Shown here piece by piece: positions 23,656 to 35,301 of a stretch of 64,000 nucleotides of DNA. Position 1 is the stretch's first letter. Each line of letters starts with the position of its first letter. Under the pieces are notes generated by a model, which saw only the letters and a list, made by a program, of their open reading frames with translations, was not told the origin of the DNA and ran no database searches. The stretch spans positions 1-64,000 of the forward strand of contig JAINUW010000728.1 in assembly GCA_020205615.1 (NCBI GenBank). Reading direction: 5' to 3'. The position numbers and the translations under genes were made by a program. Origin of the DNA: Panax quinquefolius. Lineage: Eukaryota > Streptophyta > Magnoliopsida > Apiales > Araliaceae.

Positions 23656-25494
23656 TAGGTTTGTAATATTCAAGAACGCAATCAAATTGCAAAATTAAAG
23701 CGGAAACGTGTAAAAATCAGAGTTTAAAATTTTACAAACCATATACCCGGATCACCCTTTATGTACAATTATTAATTAAACGAAAAAGATAACGAATAAG
23801 AATCATACCCTTGAAGATCAAGCTTCCTCAGGTACAAGTTCACCTCCAATCCTTTTCACGTTCAACTTGAATCCACCGGGTTTGGTTCCTTCCTTTGATC
23901 AACGTTAGCCACCCAAGTGTTTGGCCTCTAAAGGTGATCCACCAAGGAATAATAAAGATTCAAGAAAATGGGTGGTTCGCTAAACCCTAGTTTTTCTATC
24001 TCTATAGAAAAAGAACATACTCTCCAACTCTTGGAATTATGTCGTAGTCTTGATATCTGATATAAGACTCCTCTTATAAAGATATCAAGTAACCCTATTA
24101 AAATAAGGTATTATTTAATTAAACTTTTAATTAAATGGGCTCCTAATCTTATTAGGATAATTAATTAAACTCCTTTAATTAATTTTCCTCCTAATCCTAT
24201 TAGGAATAAATGAGAGTACTTATATTAAATTAATTCCTAAACTCTTTTAGAAATTAAAATAATAATAATTGTAATAATATTAATAAGACTCCTCTTATTA
24301 ATTTATATTTAATATTTCTAAATATTAAATAATAATATTAAGCTATTTAATTTATTCTATCACCATAGATTAAATTAAATATACTTAACATATTATTACG
24401 ATTATGCCATTAACTTCTTAAATAATTATTCTTCCTTTTATGGTGTGACCTTTAGGTTCTCCATATTAAACCTTGTGAATAAAACAATTGAATAATTTAA
24501 TCTTATTTAAATAAATAAATTAAATAATTAATTTATTTAAATAAATAATATTTATTCTACAATAGGATGTTCTCCCTAATGATCAACGATTTTCCAGATA
24601 ATATAGATTTCAACATTAATCATTAAAGAATCTTTTGAGTTAATAGTTACTGCATAATTCAATCCTTCCACCATACAATATCCCAATTAAATATAAGACA
24701 TGGAATTATCGTCAAGTCTTATTTTATTTAATTATATGTATTTCGATCCTTAAATGCACAACTCCAAATAATGCAAATTAGAAACTCCTTTCTAATTTCA
24801 TTCTCGCCGCCAAGGACTCATTGGGTTGTCATTTATCTAATCACATAGACATTTTCTTCTTTTATTAGAAGTGGTAGATTCTTTATCGATCATATATTAT
24901 CTCCATGTATAACTTGTTATACCCAAGCATACCCTTTGATATACCCTAAGGGTCTTAAGGAATAAGTCAAAGTATAACTCATCATACACAAGAAACTATG
25001 ATGATCTCAAGTCCAAGGATCACTCAGACTACTATCACTACAGAATTCCTATCGATGCATAAGTAAAACTCCATTAGGTATTCCTTAGCGAGCCACAATG
25101 CTCGTTGAACTTATTCTCTAATAAGCACCTATATACTTGCTTTAGTGTCTCCACACAAATGATCATGAGATCAATCATCCTCATCCAATGAAAGCAAGAA
25201 CGATGTACCAATCTATCCGGATTCACTAATCCCCAATTTAGTAATCCAATGATTGGGAACTATTTTAGTTTTAAGCTTTCTAAGAATTTAGATCTCATTA
25301 GAATGATCATCATCGGCCATTATTCTAAAAGCATTGCTTAAAACTATGGGTTTATCACATATTATAAAACAAAGATCATGTAGATAATTAAAAGCCTTTA
25401 ATAAATTAATACTTTTATTAATAAATGAATTAGATTGTTACAAAGTATACGCTTTATCATCATACATGATCGGGCTTTGTGCATACTACTTTCA
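23656..25494 (-). repeat. Copia LTR 2 (central)
   Basis: A near copy of 18613-20449, serving at once as 5' LTR of copy A and 3' LTR of copy B. Its left edge is defined by TAGGTTTGTAATATTC and its right edge by TACTACTTTCA. Confidence 0.8.
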
Positions 25495-28004
25495 ATCTCC
25501 CACTGCACTAAAGTCAATTGTCATGGTATCTCATACTCTTTCTTCTCTAAGTATGACGATTATCCCGTCATTGGATAAGCTTTTTAGTTAATGGATATGT
25601 AATGTTGTTTTTGAGAGTTCACTATCTCTATAGTGATTCCCATCTTTCAATGATTCTAATAATCAAATGAAAGTGCCACAACACTTGTTTAGATCCAAGA
25701 TGAGACTTAGAACTATTCCTAGTTCGTAATGAACTTTTAATCCAAACAATCAACTCAGTAGCCTTCATTTATAGCTATATACTTTGTCTTTATCACTAAA
25801 CCAAAGAACTCTTTCATTGTTTGGAACCTTTCCAATTCACTTCACCACTAATCAAGATAACGCTTTACCTTAAAGTGGATTTTTACGTCATCTTGGTCCG
25901 TCTGAAAAACTTGAGTCCATAAGCCCTCTAGTTTTAATTTAGACCCACCATGAATATGATCACATCCTTAGTGCCTAAGCTAAGCACTTTAAGATGTTTT
26001 TCATCGACTCAGTAGTGAACTTCTCCATAATACGACCGATCAACATCGTGTCTCAGACATTTCATTGCATACATGATTGCCACTCATGCGACCTCTCTTT
26101 TCAGAGTCCGTGGGGACTATTAAGAGAGATACACTCATATAGCTCATCGACATGAGACATCTCGAGTTTGCCATGCTAAACGATTTTAGCATCAAATGAA
26201 TATACGCTCCTCGGGTTAAGTCGAGCATCCTCTCAGATCTATCTATATAGATTTTATCCCTAATAATGATACTCTTCCCAAATCATTCATAGAGGATTGT
26301 TTAGACAACTTTATCTTTACCGATCAGTAGCATTGGTATGTCATTCCTTATTCGTAGTATATCAACATATAATACTAGAAATTTCACGACGCTCCCTAAT
26401 CGACCCTTTTGTACATTACTAGAACTCTTACCTCATCTTACGTAACTCTCGATCATCATCTTCTATGACGCGCACCTCATCATCATCATCTATGATGAAT
26501 CCCTACCTCCCGTGTATCTTCTGAGACTATTCCGATTTATTTATTCTATTGTGGTATAATAGGTCTATCTACTGTGTTCCTCTTATTCGACTTATAGTGT
26601 TTTGTGGTTCTTGAACTTTTCAAGATCTATTATCCTCCCACTAGCCCCTTTAATGATAAACATCTTTATCTTTATAAAGCATGTTTCTCAACAAACACCT
26701 TTTGCTAAGTAGGATTATAGAACATATGACCTAAACTTACTTTAGGATGTCCCACAAATCAGATTTGTCAAATCTTGTCCCAAGCTTATCCTTTGAAACT
26801 TTTTCACATAAGTTCGACAACCACTTATCTTAACATACTTAAGATTAGGAATCCTCCATGTCCATAACTTTTATGGAGTCTTTCAATGGATTTTGAGGTT
26901 ACCTTTTCGTGAGATATGCAGCCCATTTCTAGGATACGACCCTGTAAGGATACCGGAATGTCAGTAAAATCATTATGGATCGCACCATGTTCAAATATGT
27001 ACGATTTTTCCTTTCAGATACATCAATCAATTATTATGTATCGAGAGGCATCCATTACGAGAAAATCATTTGAGATGATCTAGAAACTTATCGCACAAGT
27101 ATTCCTTCCTCGATCCGATCAAAGAATCCTAATACTTTGCCAATTTGTTTCACTTTTGAATTCTTTGAACCTTTCAAATAATTCACACTTCAGATTTCAA
27201 AGAAATACACACATTCAACTCTTTGAATGATCATCTCCTTTTCTTATACTAGTTTGTTCAATTTGCAAAATATATTTTTCACGTAAGTCAAGTATACAAA
27301 ATCCATTAAGTAATATTCCATTCTATACAAAACATTATTATTATAAATAGAACAACAATTGTTCTTAATTATAATACCAAAAATTTTATTGCCAACAACA
27401 AAATAGAAATAATATTTCTAACAAGAACTCAAATACAATAACAACTTATCGACTTAATAGATTTTCCCATAGCATTGCTAAACTATAAGTTTCTATGGCT
27501 AATGTAGCAACATTTGCTTCATTTTCCACACATAGATTACTTATCTTTGTTTATCTTTCTACTTCGCTTGGTCCCTTCATAAATCTATATTTATGATAAC
27601 CAAAGTTTCAGATCCAATACCCAAGTAGAACCTCGACTTAAAGAAAAATTTATTTTAAATCATGAACAAATTTGTATTTGTAACCTAAACTTCACTAAGC
27701 TTCTTTCGTTAGCCTCTCGCAAGATGTTTCTCGCAGCTTTCTTTCCAAAGGTCTGTGCTTATTGCAGTTGGAAGAAAACTCCTTTGCTATCCGTGACGCT
27801 TTTGTTCTTATTATCCTTTGTTTTTGCCTTTCTATTTACCTTCTTTGAATCGTTCTTCTTTTCAGAAGATCCTTTGGCCCCTATCAGTAAGACATGGTCT
27901 TTCTTGGTTGGAAAGTGACTCTCATCATTTTTCAACATGTTAAGCAAATCAATGAAGCTGATATCTAGCTTGTTCATATGAAAAATTCACAACAATTGTG
28001 AAAG
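25495..28004 (-). pseudogene. Copia internal domain, copy B (RNase H, RT, integrase, protease, gag C-terminus)
   Basis: This is collinear with 20450-22940 and carries the same domain relics: RNase H near 25700-25960, the damaged YVDI palm near 26358-26369, integrase/protease near 26700-27600, and the gag lysine-rich linker (27759-27977; KKVNRKAKTKDNKNK). It ends at 28004 inside gag, about 700 bp short of the leader seen in copy A, and joins directly to the middle of an LTR. It shares lesions with copy A, so it was not independently active. Confidence 0.65.
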
Positions 28005-28453
28005 GAATTCCTATTGACAGACAAGTAAAATTCCATTAGGTATTCCTTAGCGAGCCACGTTCAGTGAACTTATTCTCTAATAAGCACCTACATACTTGCT
28101 TTAGTGTCTCCACACAAATGATCATGAGATCAATCATCCTCATCCAACGAAAGCAAGTTAACGTATGTACCAATCTATCCGGATTCACTAATCCCCAATT
28201 TAGTAATCCAACGATTGGGAACTATTTTAGTTTTAAGCTTTTTAAGAATTTAGATCTCATTAGAATGATCATCATCATTATTCAAAAACATTGCTTAAAA
28301 ACTATGGGTTTATCACATATTATAAAACAAAGATCATGTAGATAATTAAAAGCCTTTAATAAATTAATACTTTTTATTAATAAATGAATAAGATTGTTAC
28401 AAAGTATATGCTTTATCATCAAACATGATTGGCTTCAGATGATACTACTTTCA
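28005..28453 (-). repeat. Copia LTR 3, 5'-truncated
   Basis: This matches the last 449 bp of LTR 1 (20003-20449). The junction GTGAAAGG/AATTCCTATTGACAG fuses gag of copy B to the LTR interior with only a few bases of overlap, pointing to a deletion that removed about 1.4 kb of LTR plus the gag start. The right edge is intact and abuts TGATT. Confidence 0.75.
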
Positions 28454-28458
28454 TGATT
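28454..28458. repeat. Target-site duplication of the copia insertion, right
   Basis: TGATT, identical to 18608-18612. Confidence 0.8.
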
Positions 28459-28943
28459 ACCTCCACGCCATTGTCACCGCTCGACGATCGCTCTCACCGG
28501 TATTATCATTTTGTTTACCGCTTCTTTTGGTCAGGTTGACTCGTTATCGTGTTCCACTAATCGAGCCCCTATTTACAACATCCGAATACAAACACAATTT
28601 ATGAGAAATAAGATATCGACGATCTCCGCCTTCAAACCTCTTAAAAAATTCATGTCATTCTCTCTTCATTATCAACCAAGTGGGACGCAAAACGGGACAA
28701 CTCGGCAAACTTAGCTTCATATCATGCTATATACCTGGCCATATTATTCGCTTCCAACTTGATGAACTCTACCTTTTTTATGTGACTAATACTTTCGGAA
28801 AGTTCTTGTCATTGAATAGTTCTTCGAACTTCTCCCAAGACATCTTCATATCAAGCAAAGTCGAGTACGCTTTTACCGATTCCCACCAGTAATCTGCCTC
28901 TCCTCGCAACATAAAGGTGGCAAAGGGAACTTTTTGCTCCTCG

Positions 28944-28948
28944 GAGCA
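28944..28948. repeat. Target-site duplication of the Athila-type insertion, left
   Basis: GAGCA, identical to 40409-40413 on the other side of the element. G2 gag is continuous when one copy and the insert are removed. Confidence 0.85.
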
Positions 28949-30313
28949 TGTTCGGTAAAATCAATACGCTCAAAACAAGCAAGTGTACATAGTCAACAAG
29001 TAATATAGTAGTGAATAGAGTATCGTTCCCACGAAGATAAATTAGCAAGACTTTTAACTTCACAATTATCAATTTTCTATTAACCCTAATTTTATTAAAC
29101 TAATCAATTCAATGGTTTTAAATTATAGAAACTAAGTTAATAAATAAACAAACTATCACAAAACAGTCACCAATATCAAAATTCGGAATTTTAAACAATT
29201 AATGGAGAATTAGACTTATGATTTCACCCTGAGCTTTACTCTGATTTTCATACCTTTATTCCAACTCAATTTAATATCCTAGTTTATTAATCAAGAACAC
29301 GAAAGTAATAATAGCCACCTCTCGATGCACTAATACTGTATTAACGTCAATCCACAATTAAGATAGAAATCCTTTAAACACATAAATCAACCAACTCACT
29401 AATCTCTATGTGAACTGCAATTCATGAAGGTTTAAGTTCAAGCTCTCTATACGATTACATGTGAAGTCAAGCGTATCTCTACCTTAACAATAATCAAAAA
29501 TCTGCTATTGACAAAATTCATGACAGATGCTATATTAACTAGGTCTAGATTCGAATCTCCTCTCTCGATTCCATTCAAATCCATAAAAAATTGTTGATCA
29601 GGCAATTCATAAATTCACGCTCGAATTAACATAGATAAACTGAAAATATATTATTGAATTGGAAATCAAAGCTTTAGAATCATCGTTTTGCCCAAAGATC
29701 CATCACAAGTCTAATAAGTGAATTAGTTTATAATGAATGAATTAAAAACTGAATAATTTACTAAAAAGATCCTTCCAATTACAAATAAGACTAAAGAGAA
29801 GAAGAATATTGAAAACCCCTTCACGTAGACTCGATTTGCAATCATCATGACAATCTCTGAAAATTACTCCTCCAAAGTTGCACTTGAATACTAGAAATCC
29901 TCTTGAATTATGCTCTGTGTGTTGTATGATTGTTTTATATCAAAGTAATATCAAGCTCTCCTCTTTATTCTGGCCGAAGTCCCCTCATATAAAGTCCAGG
30001 CGCCTAACAGAGTCCCAAAAACCGTGCACCAGCAGACATCAAAACCGAACAGGACACTTCAGAAAATGGGACCTTCATTTTGGGGGTATAGTTAAACGCT
30101 TAGCCTGGCATGCTCACTGCTAAGGAAAATTTTTGCTTTCATGAGTTTTTCCACTTTTGCTCCAAAACTCCGCTATTCTTCACCACTTGCATCCATGACC
30201 ACCCTACACATAAAATAACATGAAACGAGTAAAAACGAACATAAAACACGAAGATAACTATGAGTTTAAGCTTGAAATGAATATCGATTCGTGTATATAA
30301 AATCCACTTATCA
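28949..30313 (-). repeat. Athila-type 3' LTR
   Basis: The plus strand starts TGTTCGGTAAAATCAATACG and ends ATAAAATCCACTTATCA. It matches the 5' LTR at 39032-40408 nearly base for base except for a short block near 30062-30110, where the 5' LTR is GC-rich and this copy shows T and A. Confidence 0.9.
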
Positions 30314-31448
30314 AAATCCCCCAAACTTAAACCGTGCTAGTCCTCGAGCACAAAACAAACTACATGCTATACAATGCAATGAGATGAAATAAATAAAATC
30401 TAAATGCCTAAAAATCCAACAATATTGCAGGAACTAAATTATCCATCGGCCTCAGAGAAAACAAGCAACTTTACAATATAAATTACCAAAACCAATCCAC
30501 ACTTTCGTATTAAATCTCAAACCTTGAACAATTATCACTGCTATAGCGTGCGTGTGTGTTTAACATCTAAGATAACCAATACGGACCCAAATTCAATACA
30601 TAAGCAACTTCTTAGAAGGAATCATACAATGCGAACTTAAAAATCTCAAAGATAGGCACAACTCAACTAAAATTAAACAAAACCAAATTCAAGGGTACAT
30701 GCCGGATACTTATGTTTTCTTCTTTTTCTTTTTCTTTATTTTTTTTTTACACGGGGGCTCTTTTGCTCTTTTCCCGTCATTATTTCCCTTTTCTTTTCCT
30801 TTTGATAGATGGTTAGTGAGTGCGTTTTATGCTCCATCTCACGCTTGTGTTTATGGAGAGTGTTTCTCCTCAACCCACCACAAGACTCAACATGTTTCAT
30901 TCTTCTTTTTTTTTCAAAGCTTATATACCCCACGTATACTCCCCCAAACTTAGGTTCTTGCCTAATTTAAGCCTTTTATTGCCTATCCTTGTCGTTTTCT
31001 GGTTCACCCTAGCATTATCCTTTAGAAACTATTTATGTATCAATTTAAACTGATGGTCAACAAAGATGTTATTAGTGTTAACCTTTTTATAACAGTTTCA
31101 AACAAGTTCAAGAGTCGATTCATATCAAAAATTATATCACAGTTCTAATAATCCACACTATATTGGTTAACTTGTTCACAATCTCATCATTAGCCCACGA
31201 ATAACATGAAAAATGTGACACCGTTTGACATATGCAAACACACTATTAAACTAATTTTTTTTTAATAACATTTATGACAACAATGTAAAATCCTAACTAC
31301 TATGCAATACCTAATCTATAATGCAAAACTAGATATGAAAACAAAAATAACAAAATGCATGCAACTAAACAAATAAATCCCCCAAACTTAAATAAGACAA
31401 TGCCCTCATTGGATAAAAGTAAGTGCATGAGGACTTCCCTGGAATCGT
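30314..31448 (-). other. Athila-type 3' non-coding region with repeated polypurine motif
   Basis: This 1.1-kb region between the third ORF and the 3' LTR has no domain-bearing frame. It contains T- and C-rich runs (30710-30930) and three copies of the motif whose minus-strand form is (T/C)TAAGTTTGGGGG: 30318-30330 (the true polypurine tract beside the LTR), 30941-30953 and 31379-31391. A fourth copy is at 32771-32783, before the third ORF. Confidence 0.6.
30318..30330 (-). other. Athila-type polypurine tract
   Basis: The minus strand reads TTAAGTTTGGGGG, then ATTTTGA into the LTR start TGATAAGTGG. The position and G-run fit plus-strand priming. Confidence 0.65.
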
Positions 31449-32673
31449 CTAAGTTTGGGGAGGTGGTTGGTGCTCTTCTTCATCAGAATCACTTGGAGGA
31501 AATCGAGGTAATGGTCCTGGTTGTTGATATGGAAATTGAGCCACCGGGTTGAAACTTTGGATTGTGGTGTTGAGTGAAGCGAACGATGCGTTCATGGTAT
31601 CAAACATATGATCTTGGCGCATCGCTAATCGGGCCAGATTTTCGACGCGGTCACGCCTATTGTGCGATTCATCCGATTTTGGAACTCAAGGAACCGAGGA
31701 CTAGATATTGCCCCTGGATTCTGCAGACTCGCTTCGGTTCCTTGATCTTCCATCTCTTCATCCTCATCCCCGAGGTATCTTGAAGATCGACTTCGTCTTT
31801 CCGATGTCGATGGAAAAATAAAACCTGCACCTCGTGGATGTGACTCTCCTCCCGCCCCAAACTAAATACCGCATAATCATTCTCGGAATCAAGCAAAGCG
31901 AGTGGCATTTGAGTGGGCTCATCATCGTAATATCTCACCGCAGGCCACAAGGCAACACACATATAAGTGATGGGTGTGGCAAACCGCCCGAAAAAATTTC
32001 CACGTAGAACCCATGGATTAAGAAATTGATAATGGCCCCGACATCAATAATGAAATCTTGCTGACAACGGCGATAATAAAGAACGCCTTCTCTTTTGTGA
32101 CGTCCAAGTATGTTGGGGATGTAGCAATTTTCAGCAGATAAGAATGCGTACCATATTTTTCCATACCGGCTAAGGTCCTTGCTATTGAACACCGTTCCTC
32201 CCTTTCTACCTTTGATCCAAGATGTGCCCGTCTTTGTCATGTTTGTAATAACCTCCACATAGTCAGGGTCAGAATTCCTCAATTGTGCATACTGACAATG
32301 TCGTGGCACCCACAACTGATAGTAAGCATTAATGGCGTCGTCACTGAACGGAACCATGCGACCCCGCACAAACGCTTTGAAACGAAGCTTTTTCTTGTTG
32401 TTTCAGATAAAATTCCTTGACAATGTTAACAACGGCGGGTATCGGATGTTCAGTGAAGTGAAGCCACCCCTTTTGGTAAATTTGAGACATCATCTCCCCA
32501 TCATTCCCCTCGTGGGCCAATCCCCGCTTTGGCGTAAGTGCTTTAGTTAGCATGTAATCATACCGATCGGCGGCGGCGGCACTCAAAAATTTTTGGCGAT
32601 CATAGGTTCGTGGCGGTTGAGCGGCACTTGAACTCTCCCCCCGTTGGCATTTGGATGTCGGTTGAGAAGCCAT
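31449..32673 (-). pseudogene. Athila-type third ORF (env-like position), plant-transposon-domain protein
   Basis: A reading frame downstream of integrase, as in Athila elements. It begins MASQPTSKCQRGESSS (32673), continues RGRMVPFSDDAINAYYQL (near 32360), W.KGRKGG and IDVGAIINF words (to 31935), then YYDDEPTQMPLALLDSEND (near 31920), and ends with a proline-rich tail (FPYQQPGPLPRFPPSDSDEE) and TAG at 31451-31449. The middle resembles the domain annotated in databases as 'putative plant transposon protein'. Total length is about 408 codons; at least three frameshifts break it (near 32350, 31950 and 31650). No signal peptide or clear membrane segment is visible, so an envelope function is not supported here. 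Its real role in the family is unknown. Confidence 0.65.
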
Positions 32674-33507
32674 TGAATTTCAGCAGTTATCTTTTGCTAG
32701 TAAACACTACCTTTCCCAAAAACTTGGTTCAGTCAATTTGTCAAACACTTGGTGTGCACAGCTCGTTCTTCCCCCAAACTTAGGTTGTTTCTATGGAATT
32801 CAGTTGAGAAAGGATGAAAACTTAACACGAACACAACTTACTCTCAATTGTGCTATGTGTTTCCCAATTTCTTGAAGAATTCGAGTTTAGTGGTGATGAA
32901 TATGGGAAGTCTGGGGTAGGGTTTATATAGGAGTGATGTAGGGAAGAAGAATTGGTGGACGTGATGTAGGGAGGTAATGGAGTTCGTGGGGTAAAAAGTG
33001 GGTGCAATGGATTTAGGTAGTGGATAGTAGTGAGTTGGTAGCCTGGGTCGCAAATGTTCTTGTAATGGAGGCTAGGTAGTGTGGTTGAGGGAGAATGAGA
33101 GCAAGAGAGGTGTGTATGGGTGTATGGAGTGAATTAGAAGGCGTGCGTGTTTAATAAAAGTGTGGTTCCGCCCAGATTTGGGACCCTCACTTTTACGGAG
33201 TGTGCTAAGTCAAAACGCCATTTTACTACGTGGCATGCCCACTATAACTGATTTTTTTGTTTCTGAAAGTGCAGATCATAATTCTCCGATTTTGCTTGTT
33301 TTCTTTCCCATTGTTGTTCTTACTCACTTTGGACCCCTCATGCAACCATAAACATGCAATATGTTAGATTAATGATGATTTGGAGTTTCATTGAGATTTT
33401 TAGCAAAACTTTTAATTGATAAGATCTAACTACTTCTTAATAAAAACTACATCCTGACAATTAAAAATGAACTATGAAAAATAAAGAAAAGTTGGGTTGC
33501 CTCCCAA
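32674..33507 (-). other. Spacer between integrase and third ORF
   Basis: Non-coding, about 830 bp. The minus strand is T/C-rich near 32850-33050. It contains a polypurine-like motif at 32771-32783, about 100 bp upstream of the third ORF start, which could act as an internal priming or leader element. No gene is visible. Confidence 0.5.
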
Positions 33508-34818
33508 TTAGCGCTTGATTTTGAGTCGTTCAATTTTGACATTACTCCCTATTTTATCGTGTGTATCTACGAGGTAATGTCGCTTGGCGTCCCGATTCGA
33601 CTCGCCACCCCAAGAATGCTTTATCCATTGACCATTGACTTTGAACGCCTCTAATGGATTACGACTATAGAGTTCAACTACGCCATGAGGAAATACTCTC
33701 TTTATAGTGAATGGTCCCACCATCTTAACTTAAGCTTTCCGGGAACAATCGCAAATGCATGAGTTGAACAAGAGGACCGATTGTCCGGCTCGAATGTTCG
33801 TTGCACAATTTTACCGGTCGTGCCATCTTTTAACCTTTTCAGATAGCTTGGCATTCTCGTGAAGCTTGAAGTCGGAATTGTCGAGCTCATTTAGTTGAGA
33901 GTAGCCTCTTTTCTCCGCAGTGGCATTGATCAAAATTCAATTTCAGATGGCCCAAGATGGGCCTTGTGTTGTAGCTCCACCAAGAAATGGCATGCTTTTC
34001 CGCATAAGAGTTGATAAGGTGACATCCCGATTGGTGTTTTGTATATGGTCCGAGACGCCCATAATGCGTCATCCAATGAAGTGACCAATCTTTCAGGACT
34101 TGGACGCACGACTTTTTTCTAATATCTTCTTAACTTCTCTATTCGATACCTCGGCATGTCCATTAGTTTGAGGGTGATATATCAGAGCCACCTTGTGGTC
34201 AACCCCATACTTAGCCAAAAGAGCTGTAAATGACTTATTGCAGAAGTGACTACCTTCATCACTGATTATTGCTCTTGGCGTGCCAAACCTCATGAAAATG
34301 TTTTTCTGAAGGAATTTGAGGACCACCTTGGCATCGTTAAATGGTAGTGCAGCAGCTTCAACCCATTTCGAGACGTAATCCACCTCGAGTAGAATATACT
34401 GATTGCTCAAAGACGACAGGAATGGCCCCATGAAATCGATGCCCCATACATCAAAGATTTCCACTTCAAGAATTATTTGTAGGGGCATCTCATTCCGTTT
34501 AGATATGTTTCCCACCCTTTGGCATCTATCACATGTTTTCACAAATTGGTGGGCATCTTTGAACAACGTCAGCCAATAAAACCTGGATTGAAGCACTTTT
34601 GCCATGGTGCGCTCACTCCCATAATGTCCACCATATGCCGATGAGTGGCATTCTTGCAGTATGTTGTGCACTTCACTATAGGGGATACATCGTCGAATCA
34701 TCTTATCGGCGCACTGTTTGAATAGATACGGCTCATCCCACATGTACCACTTGACGTCATGAAGAAACTTCTTTTTCTGTTGTCGTGTAAGATCCGGGGG
34801 AAGCAATTTGCTTACCAC
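33508..34818 (-). pseudogene. Athila-type integrase
   Basis: Integrase joins element cDNA to the chromosome. The main frame (34093-34818) has the zinc-binding region ([11 protein letters not shown] ... [10 protein letters not shown]) and all three catalytic acidic positions: D in [10 protein letters not shown] in IISDEGSHF and E in GHAEVSNRE. The C-terminal third is split over three frames: 33887-34072 ([14 protein letters not shown]), 33702-33890 (LFNSRL-region equivalent, IVPGKLKLRWWD) and 33508-33723 (GPFTIKRVFPHGVVELYS, FKVNGQWIKH). The core looks nearly intact, the C-terminal domain is frameshifted. Confidence 0.85.
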
Positions 34819-34857
34819 AAAATTTGTGAAATCTCAGTACCACGGATATTCGCAGAT

Positions 34858-35301
34858 TTAACCCAAATAGTTGCTCATCCGGAATAACTCGTTGATCGCA
34901 AGATCTATCTTCATCCTCCTTTTCTCCGGATTTTCCAGCCTTGATAAATGGTCGGCAACTTGATTCTCCGTCCCCTTTCTATCTTTAATTTCTAAATTAA
35001 ACTCTTGAAGTAGGAGAATCCATCGGATAAGGCGTGGCTTAGCATCCTTTTTCGTTATTAGGTACCGAATCGCCGAATGGTCCGTGTAGACTATCACCTT
35101 AGTCCCGATCAAGTATGCCCGGAATTTGTCGAACGCATACACTACTGCAAGTAATTCCTTTTCTGTGGTAGTGTAATTCATTTGAGTCTTTATGAGTGTT
35201 TTGCTTGCATTGTATATGGCGTGAAACATCTTGTCTCTTCTTTGTCCCAAAACAGCCCCAACCGCATAATCGCTCGCATCACACATAAGTTCAAATGGCA
35301 T
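34858..35301 (-). pseudogene. Athila-type RNase H
   Basis: One open frame of 147 codons holds the full domain: D in [16 protein letters not shown] in [14 protein letters not shown] in [11 protein letters not shown] and the final D in [11 protein letters not shown]. It would remove RNA from the RNA-DNA hybrid. The residues look intact, but it is separated by frame breaks from RT on one side (35302-35304) and from integrase on the other (34819-34857). Confidence 0.85.

Larger units (their letters stand above)
18613..28453 (-). mobile_element. Ty1/copia tandem structure LTR-I-LTR-I-partial LTR
   Basis: One insertion event (single TGATT duplication) contains LTR 18613-20449, internal 20450-23655, LTR 23656-25494, internal 25495-28004 and a partial LTR 28005-28453. 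The internal domains carry gag, protease, integrase, RT and RNase H in copia order on the minus strand. Both copies share the same damaged RT active site, indicating duplication after the lesion, not two insertions. The second internal domain has lost its gag N-terminus and leader. LTRs are unusually long for copia (about 1.83 kb). The LTR left end does not have a clean CA: the insert begins TATTAGGTTTGTAAT and the repeated part starts at TAGGTTTGTAAT. Confidence 0.75.
28454..28948 (-). pseudogene. G2 gag, middle part
   Basis: On the minus strand the segment gives EEQKVPFATFMLRGEADYWW near 28860-28940, followed by SWEKFEELFNDK. This is the retrotransposon gag capsid domain of gypsy elements. 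It matches G1 near 5480-5640 but is better preserved here. It is bounded on the left by the copia TGATT and on the right by the Athila GAGCA duplication, and so bridges the two insertions. Later frames shift (28480-28800). Confidence 0.75.

Noticed and set aside
30699..30953. Phenylalanine-rich plus-strand frame resembling a membrane protein
   Set aside because: It results from a T-rich run in the Athila 3' non-coding region.
31669..32369. Envelope protein in the Athila-type element
   Set aside because: The position fits, but no signal peptide, membrane anchor or glycoprotein pattern is visible, so only a third ORF of unknown role is called.
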